Part shown: positions 5,755 through 6,108 of the stretch, one piece after another | Position numbering within the stretch: the first letter of the stretch is position 1 | Layout of the letters: every line of letters begins with the position of its first letter | Source: Candidatus Zambryskibacteria bacterium CG11_big_fil_rev_8_21_14_0_20_42_18 | Lineage (GTDB): Bacteria; Patescibacteriota; Minisyncoccia; Phycocordibacterales; Zambryskibacteraceae | Direction of reading: 5' to 3' | Assembly: GCA_002787855.1 (NCBI GenBank) | Contig: PCVB01000031.1 | Coordinates: forward strand, 1 to 6,108 | DNA: 6,108 nt | Program-made: the position numbers and the translations under genes | The notes under the pieces: generated by a model | Database searches by the model: none | Seen by the model: the letters and a program-made list of their open reading frames with translations, nothing else | What the model was told of the DNA's origin: nothing

Positions 5755-6108
5755 ATGCTTAAATTGAGACTTCAGAGGGTTGGACGTGTTAACGAGCCGA
5801 GCTTTCGGCTTGTTTTGACCGAATCCAAAAATAGCACCAAGAGTGGTCGCTTTAAAGAAATTCTCGGTTCTTACGACCCGCGCAAATCAGTGGACTCTAT
5901 TGATGCCGGACGCGTTAAGTACTGGCTTTCCCAAGGCGTTGGTACTACAGACACAGTCCACAATCTTTTGGTAAAACACAAAATTATTAATGCCAAAAAG
6001 ATTGATGTCTCAGCAAAATCTAAGAAAGTCCCTGTAGTCCCTGAAGTAAAGGAAGAAGTCGTATCTGATGCACCTAAAGAGGAATCTCCTAAGGAAGAAG
6101 TAGCTGAA
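5755..6108 (+). CDS. rpsP: Ribosomal protein S16, 3' end beyond the window
   Basis: An open reading frame of 118 codons that is still open at the window edge. The first 75 or so residues are bS16 of the small ribosomal subunit: MLKLRLQRVGR (1-11), PSFRLVLTESK (15-25), GRFKEILGSYDPR (31-43), and the helix DAGRVKYWLSQGVGTTDTV (50-68) followed by NLLVK. bS16 binds 16S rRNA and aids 30S assembly. From about residue 80 the protein continues as a low-complexity Lys/Glu/Pro/Val/Ser tail, not part of the S16 fold. The ATG at 5755 is chosen because the family starts exactly there. The ATG at 5744 ends after five codons. It follows prfB by 37 bases without a Shine-Dalgarno or clear terminator between them, so the two may be cotranscribed. 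Confidence 0.95.
   Translation, partial: MLKLRLQRVGRVNEPSFRLVLTESKNSTKSGRFKEILGSYDPRKSVDSIDAGRVKYWLSQGVGTTDTVHNLLVKHKIINAKKIDVSAKSKKVPVVPEVKEEVVSDAPKEESPKEEVAE

Overview
The window looks like a chromosomal fragment from a small-genome bacterium, most likely of the Candidate Phyla Radiation (Patescibacteria, Parcubacteria-like). That placement is an inference. It rests on tightly packed genes on one strand, a near absence of Shine-Dalgarno sites, almost universal TAA stops, a shortened release factor 2, and a ribosomal protein S16 with a charged C-terminal tail. There are ten genes, all on the + strand. Nine have both ends in the window, although the first starts only 3 bases from the left edge. 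The tenth runs off the right edge. No RNA gene, insertion sequence, CRISPR array or gene-free stretch over 40 bases was seen.

Positions 4-4777 hold eight genes with gaps of 1-30 bases, which reads as one operon for thiol/disulfide and flavin redox chemistry. In order they are: an NADPH-dependent FMN reductase-like flavoprotein, a YruB-type glutaredoxin-like protein, a membrane-anchored DUF3105 protein, a membrane-anchored DsbA-like thioredoxin-fold protein, a thioredoxin reductase-like flavoenzyme, a DUF427 protein, a membrane-anchored TlpA/DsbE-like thioredoxin-fold protein, and a CcdA-type transmembrane electron carrier. Together they could form a compact relay: pyridine nucleotide to the TrxB-like enzyme, to the small glutaredoxin-like protein, through CcdA across the membrane, to the two outward-facing CPFC proteins. 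No classical thioredoxin, DsbB or VKOR is present here. The TrxB-like enzyme lacks the usual NADPH-phosphate-binding arginines.

Positions 4812-6108 switch to translation: prfB (release factor 2) followed by rpsP (ribosomal protein S16, truncated by the window edge). prfB is unusual. Its N-terminal domain 1 is about 70 residues shorter than in E. coli, the usual autoregulatory frameshift site is absent, and a GC-rich palindromic stretch of about 50 bases sits exactly where the protein gains about nine residues. That stretch looks like a possible in-frame palindromic insertion and is the most unusual structure in the window.
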